Source of the DNA: PBB1 sp031390425
GTDB lineage: Bacteria > Pseudomonadota > Gammaproteobacteria > Burkholderiales > Burkholderiaceae_C
Reading direction: 5' to 3'
NCBI GenBank assembly: GCA_031390425.1
Contig: JANMTL010000293.1
Location: forward strand, 1-6,806
Length of the DNA: 6,806 bases
Below are positions 6,285 through 6,806 of the stretch, piece after piece. Position numbers and translations under genes: made by a program. The notes beneath the pieces were generated by a model that had not been told where the DNA came from, ran no database searches, and worked only from the letters and a program-made list of their open reading frames with translations. How positions within the stretch are numbered: position 1 is the first letter of the stretch; every line of letters starts with the position of its first letter.

Positions 6285-6806
6285 ATGGCCATCGAAATGA
6301 TCGAAGAATTTGACCTCGGCACCCAAATCAAGGTGATCGGCGTCGGCGGCGGCGGCGGCAACGCGGTCGAACACATGATCACGCAGGGCGTCCAAGGCGT
6401 CGAGTTCGTCTGCGCCAACACCGACGCGCAAGCGCTCAACCGTTCGGGCGCCCACCACCTGATCCAGCTCGGCAGCACCGGCCTCGGCGCCGGCGCCAAG
6501 CCCGAGATGGGCAAGGCGGCGGCGATCGAGGCCGAAGAGCGCATCCGCACGGCCATCACCGGCGCGCACATGCTGTTCATCACCGCCGGGATGGGCGGCG
6601 GCACTGGCACCGGCGCCGCGCCGGTGATCGCCCGCATCGCCAAAGAGATGGGCATCCTGACCGTCGGCGTGGTGACCAAGCCGTTCGAGTTCGAAGGCAA
6701 CCGCCGCATGAAGGCCGCCGACACCGGGCTGGCCGAGCTCGAAGCCAACGTCGATTCGCTGATCGTCGTGCTCAACGAAAAGCTGCTCGAAGTGCTGGGC
6801 GACGAC
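6285..6806 (+). CDS. ftsZ: Cell division protein FtsZ (5' part, cut by window end)
   Basis: FtsZ is the tubulin-like GTPase that polymerises into the cytoplasmic Z-ring. The window holds 174 codons, under half of the usual protein, in an open frame to the last base. Visible parts are the short N-terminal tail with MAIEMIEEFDLG, the first glycine loop IGVGGGGGNAVEHM (18-31), CANTDAQAL (43-51) and the tubulin signature GGGTGTGAAPV (104-114). After these come the ribose- and guanine-contacting region FEFEGNRRMKAAD (134-146) and ANVDSLIVVLNEKLL (154-168). The T7 loop, C-terminal domain and C-terminal FtsA-binding peptide lie outside the window. The ATG at 6285 is fixed by GGAG at 6275-6278. The five glycines at 21-25 are all GGC, giving a (GGC)5 tract at 6345-6359. 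The gene is separated from ftsA by 208 nt, unlike the tight spacing upstream. Confidence 0.97.
   Translation, partial: MAIEMIEEFDLGTQIKVIGVGGGGGNAVEHMITQGVQGVEFVCANTDAQALNRSGAHHLIQLGSTGLGAGAKPEMGKAAAIEAEERIRTAITGAHMLFITAGMGGGTGTGAAPVIARIAKEMGILTVGVVTKPFEFEGNRRMKAADTGLAELEANVDSLIVVLNEKLLEVLGDD

Noticed and set aside
6086..6313. 75-codon frame in the ftsA-ftsZ gap
   Set aside because: It reads through the hairpin and T tract and into ftsZ out of frame; no ribosome binding site or family resemblance.
6345..6359. (GGC)5 repeat at the start of ftsZ
   Set aside because: It encodes the conserved glycine-rich nucleotide loop with the preferred GC-rich codon; not a separate element.

Overview
The window is a stretch of the division and cell wall (dcw) cluster from a high-GC betaproteobacterium. 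All genes lie on the + strand in the order murG, murC, ddl, ftsQ, ftsA, ftsZ. ftsZ runs off the right edge. The order (no murB between murC and ddl), the MurG nucleotide loop AAGTGGHVIPG and the FtsZ N-terminus MAIEMIEEFDLG point to Burkholderiales, most likely near Comamonadaceae or the Leptothrix/Rubrivivax/Sphaerotilus group. That placement rests on recalled family resemblance, not a search.

Positions 1-341 hold no recognisable gene. They contain several inverted repeats, including a 15-bp hairpin at 244-279, and look like a dispersed intergenic repeat. The expected upstream neighbour, ftsW, is not visible. From 342 to 6076 the genes are tightly packed. murG stops in an ATGA overlap with a 28-codon mini-ORF, which itself stops in an ATGA overlap with murC. 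murC overlaps ddl by ATGA, ftsQ follows ddl after 16 nt, and ftsA follows ftsQ after 13 nt. A 208-nt gap then separates ftsA from ftsZ. It carries a perfect 12-bp GC-rich hairpin and a T8 tract.

The genes cover two linked processes. MurG finishes lipid II, MurC adds the first amino acid of the peptidoglycan stem peptide, and Ddl makes the D-Ala-D-Ala that ends it. FtsQ, FtsA and FtsZ build the division ring that directs septal wall synthesis.

The most unusual feature is at the murG/murC junction. The first 11 codons of murC occur twice, 83 bp apart. The two copies encode the same peptide and differ at five positions, all silent third-codon bases. The first copy sits where murC would be expected to start, overlapping the murG stop, but is out of frame with murC. 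The second copy is the working start and has a better ribosome binding site. This looks like a recombination scar or a selected leader peptide. I see no clearly new multi-gene system in the window; the rest is a conventional dcw cluster.
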